Assembly: GCA_937982605.1 (NCBI GenBank)
Contig: CALJLC010000277.1
Location: 1 to 21,187, forward strand
Direction: 5' to 3'
Origin: an uncultured Gemmatimonadales bacterium
Lineage (GTDB): Bacteria > Gemmatimonadota > Gemmatimonadetes > Longimicrobiales > Gaopeijiaceae
Length of the DNA stretch: 21,187 bases
Part shown: positions 7,106-13,526 of the stretch, one piece after another
Layout: each line of letters opens with the position of its first letter
Numbering within the stretch: position 1 is the first letter of the stretch
The notes under the pieces: generated by a model
Told to the model about the DNA's origin: nothing
The model's input: the letters and a program-made list of their open reading frames with translations, nothing else
Database searches by the model: none
Position numbers and translations under genes: made by a program

Positions 7106-7843
7106 TCACGGGCTCGCACGGCGGGCGGCGTGCGTCCATCGCACGAGTCCCACCACCGCCATGATCAGGAAGAGCACGTAGAGCGCGGCGAACATGAAGG
7201 CGCCGGTGCGTAGGTAGAGCCCGATGGCGGAGATGTTGACCGGCGCGATCCACAGCCACCACGACTCCACCTTCTTGGCCGACATCAGGAGCATCGCCAT
7301 CACCGACGCGGCGACGATCGAAGCGTCCCAGTACGCGTACCGCGCGTCCTCCCACGCCGTGTCCAGCAGCCACCCCAGCAGCGCGGTCAGCCCGACGACG
7401 AGTGCCACCACCGCCAGGCGGCCCACGGGTTCGAGCGCGGTCACCGTCAGCTCGCTCCCCTCCGGTCCGCCCCGGGTCCACTGCCGCCAGGCCCAGAGCT
7501 GGATCGGCAGGTAGTACGCCCAGTGGAGCCAGGTCTGACCCCGCAGGCCGACCCCGTGGAAGAACCAGCCCATGAGCACGACCGAGACGATCCCCACGGG
7601 CAGGGCCAGGACGTTGCGCCGCTGCGTGATCCACACCGACCACAGGGACGTCATCGTCCCCCAGAACTCGACCGTCCCGGGCGCCGCGTCCGGCGCCCAG
7701 CTCCGGGCAGCCGCGGAGTAGGCGCCGCAGGCGAGCAGGGAGCCGAGCGCCGCTCCCGCGGCGTGCCGGTGCTCCCAGCGACGCCCGAACCAGGGGGCCG
7801 CCGGGCGGGCGGGCTCCGAGGCGGTCGGCTCCGAGGCGTTCAA
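7106..7843 (-). CDS. pnuC: PnuC-like nicotinamide riboside transporter
   Basis: This 245-residue integral membrane protein is predicted to take up nicotinamide riboside by facilitated diffusion. About seven hydrophobic helices are visible. PnuC hallmarks are FWGTMTSLWSVWITQRRNVLALPVG near the start, the tryptophan-rich YYLPIQLWAWRQW, then DASIVAASVMAMLLMSAKKVESWWLWI and NISAIGLYLRTGAFMFAALY, which match the substrate-site regions of the family. The likely start is the TTG at 7843, three bases after the nadR stop (TAG CGC TTG); no ATG or GTG lies close enough to keep the N-terminal segment. It is therefore translationally coupled to nadR, whose product traps the imported riboside by phosphorylation. 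The N-terminal 35 residues are Ala/Pro-rich and may be extra. Confidence 0.9.
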   Translation of the reverse strand: MNASEPTASEPARPAAPWFGRRWEHRHAAGAALGSLLACGAYSAAARSWAPDAAPGTVEFWGTMTSLWSVWITQRRNVLALPVGIVSVVLMGWFFHGVGLRGQTWLHWAYYLPIQLWAWRQWTRGGPEGSELTVTALEPVGRLAVVALVVGLTALLGWLLDTAWEDARYAYWDASIVAASVMAMLLMSAKKVESWWLWIAPVNISAIGLYLRTGAFMFAALYVLFLIMAVVGLVRWTHAARRASP

Positions 7844-7846
7844 GCG

Positions 7847-8842
7847 CTAGACCAGAGGTGGCAGAGCCGGCAGGGCACGGACGGCGCGCAGCGCGTCGGC
7901 GAGCCGCTCCTCGTGCGATCCCCGGAGGAAGACCACGCTCGCCGCGGAGGCTTCGGCCCGCGCGGCGATGGCCTCGTGCATCTCGATCCGCTGGGCCTCG
8001 GACTCCCGGGTGCCGTCCTGCACCCAGGGGATGTCGGGGCAGCAGATCAGGTACAGGTCCGGCACCACGCGGGACACCACGGCCTCGAGCTCCGGGTCGG
8101 CGTGGCCGAGATACCGCTCGTGCCAGGCGGCGGTCACGAGCGCGTCGGTGTCGGCGACCACCACTCCGCCGACGGCGCGCCGCGCCAGGTCGTCCTCCAG
8201 TCGTCGCTGGGCCGCCGCAATGCGCCGGAACTCGTCGGTGGTCCAGCTCTGGTCCTCCACGTGGCGGCGGCCCATCCAGTACCACCGCCCGTGCTCGGGC
8301 ACCCATACCGTCCGGAGCTCGTGCGCCATCGCTTCGGCGAGCGTCGACTTGCCTGTCGATTCCGCGCCGACCAGGACGACCCGACGAGCGAGGTCGGCCC
8401 GAGCCGCCGGGACGAGCCAGTGGAAATGCCCCGCGAGGTCGGCCCGGATGCGGGTCGCCGAAACGGGCACGGCTTCCCGGTCGAGGTCGACCATGACGTG
8501 GGCGGCACCCATCAGCCGGGCCCATTCCGGGCCCCACGCCTCCGACGTGAACGCCAGATCCGGGGGGTGCGGCAGCGTCTCGAGCGTCCTCGCCGCCCAC
8601 GGCTCGCTCGCCTCGGGCAGGTCGTCCGGCGTGATCAGCACCGTCACGTTCCCGGGCGACGCATCCTCGAGCCACGCCCGCCGGGTCTCCGCGGAGAGGG
8701 ACTGGTCGGGCCGGTCGCACAGGAGCGCGTAGAGACGATCGACCCGGGCCGCCGCGACCTCGATGAGGTGTAGATGCCCGAGATGGGGCGGGTTGAACTT
8801 CCCCACGACCACCCCGACCGGTCCGCTCGACCTGGACGCCAT
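7847..8842 (-). CDS. nadR: Bifunctional NMN adenylyltransferase / nicotinamide riboside kinase
   Basis: This 331-residue bifunctional enzyme makes NAD from imported nicotinamide riboside. The N-terminal nucleotidyltransferase domain has GKFNPPHLGHLH (HxGH motif, residues 14-25) and VSATRIR (about 127-133, the second ATP-binding motif). The C-terminal kinase domain begins with the P-loop GAESTGKST (159-167), with VPEHGRWYW and VVVADTDALVTA further on. It lacks the N-terminal DNA-binding segment of enterobacterial NadR, so a repressor role is unlikely. I chose the ATG at 8842 (MASRSSGP) because the adenylyltransferase fold starts straight after it. The frame is open further up, but no family sequence lies there. 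No ribosome site precedes this ATG, while a CATATT box ends six bases upstream, so the mRNA is probably leaderless. It forms an operon with pnuC. Confidence 0.93.
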   Translation of the reverse strand: MASRSSGPVGVVVGKFNPPHLGHLHLIEVAAARVDRLYALLCDRPDQSLSAETRRAWLEDASPGNVTVLITPDDLPEASEPWAARTLETLPHPPDLAFTSEAWGPEWARLMGAAHVMVDLDREAVPVSATRIRADLAGHFHWLVPAARADLARRVVLVGAESTGKSTLAEAMAHELRTVWVPEHGRWYWMGRRHVEDQSWTTDEFRRIAAAQRRLEDDLARRAVGGVVVADTDALVTAAWHERYLGHADPELEAVVSRVVPDLYLICCPDIPWVQDGTRESEAQRIEMHEAIAARAEASAASVVFLRGSHEERLADALRAVRALPALPPLV

Positions 8843-8848
8843 CGGTGC

Positions 8849-8876
8849 AATATGCCCGGACCGGGGCCGGAGTCTA
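8849..8876 (-). promoter_or_regulatory. nadR promoter: TAGACT - 16 bp - CATATT, leaderless
   Basis: -35-like TAGACT is at 8876-8871 and -10 CATATT at 8854-8849. A start 6-7 bases past the -10 falls on the nadR ATG itself, and no Shine-Dalgarno sequence is present. Confidence 0.45.
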
Positions 8877-8936
8877 GCCGCCCTCGGCCTCCGGCCGATC
8901 CGCACGCACCCGTGCGTCGGTCGCGACGGGCAGGGC

Positions 8937-9383
8937 CTAGCCGCGCAGCCTGAGGTCGTCGTGCTCCGGGGGAAGCGACGCGCGCGCCACCGCCGACATG
9001 CCGCCCCCGCTGACCGCTCCCAGGACCGATCCGGCGAGGAGCACCGGCGCCAGGCTGGGAAGCATGCCGAAGCCGCCGAGGGTCGCGAGCACGACCGCGG
9101 ATCCCACCAGACCGGCCACCCCGCCCCACGCCGCGCTGCGCCCCACGCTGAGTTGGGCCAGCGATCCGCGACGCTCCGTCAGCAGGAGCCCCATGGAGAA
9201 ACCGGCGCCGCCCAGGAAGCCGATCAGCGCATGGCCGATCACGTCCGACGCGAGCGTGACGCCGAAGAGGCCGAACCACCCGAGGGCGACCGCGACCAGG
9301 TGCAGCCCCGCTCCGAGGACGCCCCATCCCGTCGCCCAGGTGAGCGCCGTACCGAGCACACCCCTCAGTCGCTTGAGCAACAC
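8937..9383 (-). CDS. Small multi-pass membrane protein, unknown function
   Basis: This is a hydrophobic protein of 148 residues with about four membrane segments (WATGWGVLGAGLHLVAVALG; VIGHALIGFLGGAGFSMGLLL; AAWGGVAGLVGSAVVLATLGG; LAPVLLAGSVLGAVSGGG), joined by short Arg-rich loops, with a charged C-terminal end (PPEHDDLRLRG). The glycine-rich helices suggest tight packing, but no family motif is recognised. The GTG at 9383 has GGAGG seven bases upstream. Extending the frame to 9437 would run through the promoter element at 9422-9451, so the shorter start is preferred. It is probably transcribed alone, with a leader of about 30 bases. It lies downstream of the PD40 gene remnant, with nothing to suggest a shared role. 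Confidence 0.75.
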   Translation of the reverse strand: MLLKRLRGVLGTALTWATGWGVLGAGLHLVAVALGWFGLFGVTLASDVIGHALIGFLGGAGFSMGLLLTERRGSLAQLSVGRSAAWGGVAGLVGSAVVLATLGGFGMLPSLAPVLLAGSVLGAVSGGGMSAVARASLPPEHDDLRLRG

Positions 9384-9421
9384 AACCTCACCTCCCTCCC
9401 CTGGGTGCCCGAACCCCGTGG

Positions 9422-9451
9422 AGTCTGCCGGTGGCACCCGGCTGGTGACAA
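9422..9451 (-). promoter_or_regulatory. Promoter element: TTGTCA - 18 bp - CAGACT
   Basis: -35 TTGTCA is at 9451-9446, the 18-bp spacer ends in CCGG, and -10 CAGACT is at 9427-9422. The membrane protein gene starts 39 bases past the -10. Confidence 0.6.
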
Positions 9452-9455
9452 GACG

Positions 9456-9594
9456 CGCGAGGTGGGGTGGTCCGAGGCCAGCAACCCGGGCCCCGTCGTC
9501 AACTCGGCGGCGTGGGAGTGGTCACCGTCCTTCAGTCCCGACGGACGGCTCCTGTTCGCTCACCCGAACACCGGCGGCTCGAGCTCGATCGCGG
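9456..9594 (+). pseudogene. Remnant of a PD40 propeller gene
   Basis: The plus-strand frame reads GWSEASNPGPVVN, then AWEWSPSFSPDGRLLFAHPNTGG. This is the characteristic blade of PD40/TolB-like lipoproteins (WSEP..NPGP.VNS..WE.SPSFSPDGR.LFF) and is similar in kind to the gene at 6050-6937. It has no start of its own, begins inside the promoter element at 9422-9451, and stops abruptly where the acetyltransferase gene (stop at 9595) begins. It is therefore a gene piece left between two recombination or deletion junctions, not expressed as far as can be seen. Confidence 0.6.
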
Positions 9595-10353
9595 TCATCT
9601 GCTCCCCTCGGCCCGATCCGGCGCGAGGCGGAAGGCGACACCCGTGGCGTACTCCACGAAGCCGAGTCCCCGGGCGATCGCCACGGCACCGCGGTTCGAC
9701 CGAAGCGTCTGGTACACGACAAGGTCGCCCTGGTCCAGCGCGGTCGCGGTGACGCACGCCACGACCTCTCTCCCCAGACCTCGGCCCCGATGACCGGGAT
9801 GCGTCAGGACGCACGGGTCGACCACCCTCGGGGCGCGCTCCCGCGCCCCGGCCGCCGCCACGATCATGTCGCCTTCGCGCACCGCCGCGACCGGCGTCCG
9901 GACCCCCGACAGCCCGCTCACCTCCCACTCCTCCTCCGTGCACGCCCGCCGGAGGTGTGACTCGACCGTGCGCGCATCCTCGAGGCGCACCGGATGCGCA
10001 GCGGAAGGCGGGCTGAATCGTCCAGGCGTGACGAAAGCCTGAAAGACGGGTCCGACCACCCGCTCCGGCTCGATGCCCACAACCGAGCGCAAAAGCTGGA
10101 GGTCCTCCACGGCGTCCGGCGACAGCGCGGACAGAGAGGCCTCGATCGACCGGGCCAGGTCGGGAGGAGCCGACACGATGAGCGTCTCGCCCCGCCGGAA
10201 GAAGAGCACGCCCGAGTAGCCCTCGAAGCCCCCTCTTCCCTCGTGCACGAGCGCGACTCCGGGCGGCCCGAGCCGCTCGACGGTCACCCCGAGCTGGTCG
10301 GCCCAGTACTCGTCGACCGACGGGGAGGGGTGCCGTCCGCGCACTCGGCTCAC
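9595..10353 (-). CDS. GNAT acetyltransferase with N-terminal extension
   Basis: This 252-residue protein has a C-terminal GNAT domain in the last 120 residues: PVAAVREGDMIVAAAG, VVDPCVLTHPGHRGRGLGREVV (the Q/RxxGxG acetyl-CoA loop) and RSNRGAVAIARGLGFVEYATG. Residues 1-130 form a second, GNAT-like half (SGVLFFRRGETLIVSAPPDL; VGPVFQAFV), as in tandem or N-terminally duplicated acetyltransferases. The acceptor is unknown. The GTG at 10353 is preceded by a weak GAGG. A poor version of the shared promoter element (10377-10406) overlaps the end of the upstream ABM gene. The gene lies 50 bases downstream of that gene on the same strand, so co-transcription is also plausible. Confidence 0.83.
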   Translation of the reverse strand: MSRVRGRHPSPSVDEYWADQLGVTVERLGPPGVALVHEGRGGFEGYSGVLFFRRGETLIVSAPPDLARSIEASLSALSPDAVEDLQLLRSVVGIEPERVVGPVFQAFVTPGRFSPPSAAHPVRLEDARTVESHLRRACTEEEWEVSGLSGVRTPVAAVREGDMIVAAAGARERAPRVVDPCVLTHPGHRGRGLGREVVACVTATALDQGDLVVYQTLRSNRGAVAIARGLGFVEYATGVAFRLAPDRAEGSR

Positions 10354-10376
10354 CTCACGAGCCCGCGAGACCCTCG

Positions 10377-10406
10377 ATCCGGCAGCTTTGCGACCGAGCG
10401 AGTCAG
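10377..10406 (-). promoter_or_regulatory. Weak promoter element: CTGACT - 18 bp - CCGGAT
   Basis: The 18-bp spacing matches the strong copies, but the -10 (CCGGAT) is poor. It overlaps the ABM stop codon and lies 24 bases before the GNAT start at 10353. Confidence 0.25.
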
Positions 10407-10705
10407 GGGATCTCGAGCACGACCCGGTACGCCCCGGGTGTCGCCTCCACGCAAAGCGCGCGAAGCGCCTGCAAGGCCTCTCCGACTCCGGGCGCCGCCC
10501 GTGCCGCGTTCATCGCGTCGAGGCTCCGCCAGGGACCGAAGGAGCAGAAATGCGTCGGCTCCTCCAGGCTCTGGATCAGCGTGCCCCTGGCGTCCGGATC
10601 CGCCGCGCTGAAGGCTCGAGCCAAGTCATGCTCCCAGAGCCGGATGAAGTCGGCCTCGTGTCCTTCACGGACTCGCCAGACCGCGTGCGTGTAGAACCCA
10701 CTCAT
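10403..10705 (-). CDS. Dimeric alpha/beta-barrel (ABM-type) protein
   Basis: This 100-residue protein has the antibiotic-biosynthesis-monooxygenase-like ferredoxin fold. It shows THAVWRVREGHEADFIRLWEHDL, GTLIQSLEEPTHFCSFGPWRSLDAMNAAR and a final hydrophobic strand, AYRVVLEIP. Such proteins form dimers that act as cofactor-free oxygenases or heme/ligand handlers. The PTHFCSFGPW stretch is typical of the branch usually annotated as ABM or NIPSNAP-like. The ATG at 10705 has GGAGG eight bases upstream; upstream methionines in the same frame lie in the promoter region. It is divergent from the arsR-SRPBCC pair and shares their control region, suggesting joint regulation. Confidence 0.8.
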   Translation of the reverse strand: MSGFYTHAVWRVREGHEADFIRLWEHDLARAFSAADPDARGTLIQSLEEPTHFCSFGPWRSLDAMNAARAAPGVGEALQALRALCVEATPGAYRVVLEIP

Positions 10706-10744
10706 CTCGGATGCCTCCACGATGGCCGGTAGGTCTCGAGATCC

Positions 10745-10774
10745 ATTGTGCCGACGCGGCGTGTCCGCCGACAG
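10745..10774 (-). promoter_or_regulatory. ABM gene promoter: CTGTCG - 18 bp - CACAAT
   Basis: -35 CTGTCG is at 10774-10769, spacer 18 bp, -10 CACAAT at 10750-10745. This is a weaker match to the shared element, about 40 bases before the ABM start. It sits back to back with the arsR promoter. Confidence 0.45.
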
Positions 10775-10793
10775 AGAGCGCCGATCCATGCCC

Positions 10794-10822
10794 TTGCTGT
10801 TATATAACGAACACGGCATATT
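10794..10822 (+). promoter_or_regulatory. arsR promoter: TTGCTG - 17 bp - CATATT, leaderless
   Basis: -35 TTGCTG is at 10794-10799 and -10 CATATT at 10817-10822, only five bases before the ATG at 10828. Transcription would begin at or within a base or two of the start codon. No ribosome site is present. Confidence 0.55.
10799..10808. promoter_or_regulatory. Palindrome GTTATATAAC, candidate ArsR operator
   Basis: A perfect 10-bp AT-rich palindrome lies in the spacer of the arsR promoter, in an otherwise GC-rich region. ArsR-family repressors bind such imperfect or perfect dyads over their own promoters, so autorepression is the likely use. Confidence 0.45.
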
Positions 10823-10827
10823 AAAGC

Positions 10828-11136
10828 ATGCCCGACACGTTCGAACTCCTGGCCGACCCGACCCGTCGACGGCTGCTCGAAGCGCTCCGTGAGAGCGACC
10901 ACTCCGTGGGTGCGCTCGTGGAGCGGCTGCGGGTGAGTCAGCCCGCCGTCTCCAAGCACCTCAGGATTCTGCGGGAAGCGGGCCTGGCCTCGGTCCGGCG
11001 GGATGCGCAGCGGCGCATCTATCGCCTGGACCCGGACGGCCTCCGGGAGCTGGACGCGTGGCTGGAGCCCTTCCGCGCGGCGTGGGAGGAGCGCCTCGAC
11101 GCCCTGGAGGACGTTCTCTCTTCAATGGAGGACTGA
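10828..11136 (+). CDS. ArsR-family winged-helix repressor
   Basis: This 102-residue winged HTH protein opens with the typical MPDTFELLADPTRRRLLEAL. The recognition region is SVGALVERLRVSQPAVSKHLRILREAGL, followed by the wing VRRDAQRRIYRLD. No CxCxC-type metal site is seen. Together with the SRPBCC gene one base downstream, this places it in the ArsR group that pairs with AHSA1/SRPBCC proteins rather than the metal-sensing group. The ATG at 10828 is almost at the predicted transcription start, so translation is probably leaderless. A palindrome sits in its promoter. The C-terminal helix (EPFRAAWEERLDALEDVL) likely serves dimerisation. Ligand unknown. Confidence 0.92.
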   Translation: MPDTFELLADPTRRRLLEALRESDHSVGALVERLRVSQPAVSKHLRILREAGLASVRRDAQRRIYRLDPDGLRELDAWLEPFRAAWEERLDALEDVLSSMED

Positions 11137-11137
11137 G

Positions 11138-11692
11138 ATGGAATCCACCCTCGAGAAGGACGGGAATCGATATACCCTGCGCGTGGAGCGCCGGCTCGAC
11201 GACCCTCCGGCCAAGGTGTGGAAGGCACTCACCGAACGCGATCTCCTCAGGCAGTGGTTTCCCTGCGACGTGGAAGGGGAATGGGCGGTGGGAGCGAGCC
11301 TGCGCTTCGAGTTCCTCCGTGGTCAGGGAGAAGGCCTGTCCGAGGACGACATGCGGGGACGCGTCCTGGCGGTCGACGAGCCGCGGCTCCTCGAGTTCCT
11401 CTGGGGGACCGACCTACTGAGATACGAGCTCGCGCCGGACGGCGACGGCTGCCGGTTCCTCCTGAGCCACACCTTCGACGATCCCGGCTGGGGGGCGAGA
11501 AACGCCGCCGGCTGGGAGATGTGCCTCGAGAACCTGGACCTGCTCCTCGAGGGCGTCGGAGTCGTCAAGTTCGCCGCGAAGGTCTGGAAGGCGAAGTTCG
11601 CGCGCTACGCCGAGGAGTTCGAATCGTCCCACGGCCCTCAGGTGGGGCTGGCGGACGACGATCCGCTGCTCGCCGAAGACGCCGACGGGTAG
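11138..11692 (+). CDS. SRPBCC / AHSA1-like ligand-binding protein
   Basis: This 184-residue protein is of the START-like SRPBCC fold, AHSA1 branch. Landmarks are YTLRVERRLDDPPAKVWKAL, ERDLLRQWFPCDVEG, the strand LLEFLWGTDLLRYEL, FLLSHTFDD and the closing helix GWEMCLENLDLLLEG. The fold has a deep hydrophobic pocket, and AHSA1-like members bind unknown small ligands or act in stress and detoxification. The ATG at 11138 lies one base after the arsR stop, with GGAGGAC in front, so the pair is one operon. The C-terminal tail (residues 150-184) is charged and probably disordered. Confidence 0.88.
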   Translation: MESTLEKDGNRYTLRVERRLDDPPAKVWKALTERDLLRQWFPCDVEGEWAVGASLRFEFLRGQGEGLSEDDMRGRVLAVDEPRLLEFLWGTDLLRYELAPDGDGCRFLLSHTFDDPGWGARNAAGWEMCLENLDLLLEGVGVVKFAAKVWKAKFARYAEEFESSHGPQVGLADDDPLLAEDADG

Positions 11693-11781
11693 AGCCGGCC
11701 CCGGCGTCGAGCTCGGGCGATGCCGATTGCCGCGGGGTCGCCCGGGAGCCGCGGACGATGTGGGCAGCGGGTCGGAGGGAC

Positions 11782-11811
11782 CTGTCGCGGGGCATCGCCG
11801 GTCGCGAGGTT
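11782..11811 (+). promoter_or_regulatory. Weak plus-strand promoter element: CTGTCG - 18 bp - GAGGTT
   Basis: The spacing is as in the minus-strand elements, but both boxes are poor. It would give a leader of about 50 bases for the metallo-hydrolase gene starting at 11868. Confidence 0.25.
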
Positions 11812-11867
11812 CGGGCGCGTCGTCCGCCGCACCGGTGACGGCTCGGTCCCACGATCAGGAGGCCTTC

Positions 11868-12719
11868 GTGCGCAACACCCGACTCCGGGCGCTTCTCTTC
11901 GCGGTCGCGTCGCTCACGCATCCGTCCGACTCGGCCGCCCTCTTCCAGGAGCCCCCGACCGTCGAGCCCCACCGTGTGATCGGCAACATCCACTACGTCG
12001 GGGGACAGTTCGGCTCCTACCTCATCACCACGCCCGACGGCCACATCCTTCACGACACGGGCGATCTGGAGATGCACGCCCGGATCGTCGCCAACATCGC
12101 GGAGCTCGGCTTCGACGTGCGGGACGTGCGCGTCATGATCTCGAGTCATGCCCACTGGGATCACGTCGAAGGGCACGCGGCGATGCAGCGGTTGACGGGT
12201 GCCCGGGTGGTCGCTCTGGGTGGTGACGCGGAGGCGCTCGAGTCCGGCGTGGACAACTCTGCGCTTGGGGCTCGCGGCTGGGAGCCCGTCGTCGTGGATC
12301 GAGTGATCGAGGACGGCGACTCCGTCTCGCTCGGCGGCACGACCCTCCGGGCCGTCTGGACCGGCGGACACACGCAGGGGGCGACCCTGTGGACGACGAC
12401 GGTCGAGGTGGACGGCACGCGCTACGACGTCGCCTTCCGGGGCGGCGAGATCCCGAACGCGGGCGTCGATCTCGTCGACAACCCGCGGCACCCCACCGTG
12501 GTCGAGGACACGAAGCGGACCCTGGCGGTGCTGAACGCGCTCGAGCCGCCCGATCTGTTCCTGCACAATCACGCGAGCGCCGAGCCCGCCCCGCTGAACC
12601 CGGCGCTGCCCGTCGATCCCCGGTGCGTCACCTGCTACGACTCGGAGGGTTGGGTCGACTACATCGCGCGGGTGACGGCCGCCTTCGAACGCATGTTGAT
12701 CGAACGGGGCGGCGACTGA
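11868..12719 (+). CDS. Exported metallo-beta-lactamase-fold hydrolase, B3-like
   Basis: This 283-residue MBL-fold protein has an N-terminal signal segment (LRALLFAVASL, cleavage near residue 25). Zinc-site residues are visible: HAHWDH at 94-99 (H94, H96, D98, H99), H168 in GGHTQGATLW, and a His in FLHNHAS near 233-235. YVGGQFGSYLITTPDGHILHD and the GGHTQGATLW segment match the layout of subclass B3 beta-lactamases and their non-lactamase relatives (GGHT.G.T.W). It could hydrolyse beta-lactams or lactones; the sequence does not decide. The GTG at 11868 has CAGGAGG about six bases upstream and gives a proper signal peptide. It is convergent with the DUF6090 gene (13-base gap). Confidence 0.85.
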   Translation: MRNTRLRALLFAVASLTHPSDSAALFQEPPTVEPHRVIGNIHYVGGQFGSYLITTPDGHILHDTGDLEMHARIVANIAELGFDVRDVRVMISSHAHWDHVEGHAAMQRLTGARVVALGGDAEALESGVDNSALGARGWEPVVVDRVIEDGDSVSLGGTTLRAVWTGGHTQGATLWTTTVEVDGTRYDVAFRGGEIPNAGVDLVDNPRHPTVVEDTKRTLAVLNALEPPDLFLHNHASAEPAPLNPALPVDPRCVTCYDSEGWVDYIARVTAAFERMLIERGGD

Positions 12720-12732
12720 CTCACGCGGACGC

Positions 12733-13428
12733 TCAGGGCCCCCCGATCCGTTCCAGGATCCGGCCCAGCAGGTCACGGAGGGCCTCGTTCTCGTCGATCA
12801 GGATCTCGGCCCCGTAGGCTCGCATCGCCACGAGCTCTTCGAAGTCGTCCGTGCCGAAGACGATCGAGTAGCGAGGGTGCGAGTCGGCGCCGCCGGACCA
12901 GATGGCCCGCGTCGGGAGGACGTCGTTGAGGTAGGGAGTGTAGGTCTCCTGGACGTCCTTGAAGACCCATGCCTCGTCTTCGGCGTTCTCCTCGAGCTGG
13001 CCCGGCCACGACGCGAGGAGATTCCGGAGCCCCGGGTCTCGGATCAGGCCCAGATCCCCCGAGGCGATCAGGCCCTGCAGGACTCCGACGGACGGATTGT
13101 ACGAAAACGCGTCGATGAACACGCGACGCAGGAGCACGGCGGTCGAGTCCGGAGCCGGCTGCGGGCCCCCGTCAGAGATCGCCAGGAGCGTCGTGGCCGC
13201 CGAAAGAGTCGACCGGTGGGCTCGGAGGTTGATCTCCAGAAGGTCGAGGTTCTCTCGGAACTCCTCCCGAAGCCCCGACAAGGCCTGGCGCTCCTCCGCT
13301 CGCTCCCGGGAAGCGTCCCAGGCGGCGTCGATCGCGAACGCCAGCAGGATGCTGACCACGATGGCGACGCCCTCGGCCGCGATCCGCTTCCAGGCGATTC
13401 CCTGCGTCAACTGGCCGTCCGTTCCCAC
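12733..13428 (-). CDS. DUF6090-family membrane-anchored protein
   Basis: This protein of about 231 residues has one N-terminal transmembrane helix (VAIVVSILLAFAIDAAWD) followed by a helical, Arg/Glu-rich extracytoplasmic region beginning SRERAEERQALSGLREEFRENL. That arrangement (Ile/Val/Ala-rich helix, then D.WW/D.AWD, then R/E-rich helices and a FxxxxxGxLQ.LIASGDL-type core) is what DUF6090 proteins show. No function is known for the family. The start is uncertain: the GTG at 13428 or the TTG at 13410; neither has a strong ribosome site. The promoter element at 13451-13480 sits immediately upstream. It lies between the MBL-fold gene (convergent) and the divergent recombinase. Confidence 0.75.
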   Translation of the reverse strand: MGTDGQLTQGIAWKRIAAEGVAIVVSILLAFAIDAAWDASRERAEERQALSGLREEFRENLDLLEINLRAHRSTLSAATTLLAISDGGPQPAPDSTAVLLRRVFIDAFSYNPSVGVLQGLIASGDLGLIRDPGLRNLLASWPGQLEENAEDEAWVFKDVQETYTPYLNDVLPTRAIWSGGADSHPRYSIVFGTDDFEELVAMRAYGAEILIDENEALRDLLGRILERIGGP

Positions 13429-13444
13429 GGGTCCGCGCGACAAC

Positions 13445-13480
13445 GCCGGCATTCTGCCGGCACACGCCGCCCCGTGACAA
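13445..13480 (-). promoter_or_regulatory. Promoter element with GCCGGC hairpin: TTGTCA - 18 bp - CAGAAT
   Basis: -35 TTGTCA is at 13480-13475, spacer 18 bp, -10 CAGAAT at 13456-13451. GCCGGC occurs on both sides of ATTCT (13445-13450 and 13456-13461), so the -10 lies in an inverted repeat. It faces the DUF6090 gene; the recombinase starts 47 bases away on the other strand. Confidence 0.6.
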
Positions 13481-13526
13481 GGCGTACGCGCGCCCCCAGA
13501 CCTTCTCGCCTCCCTCCGAAACCACC

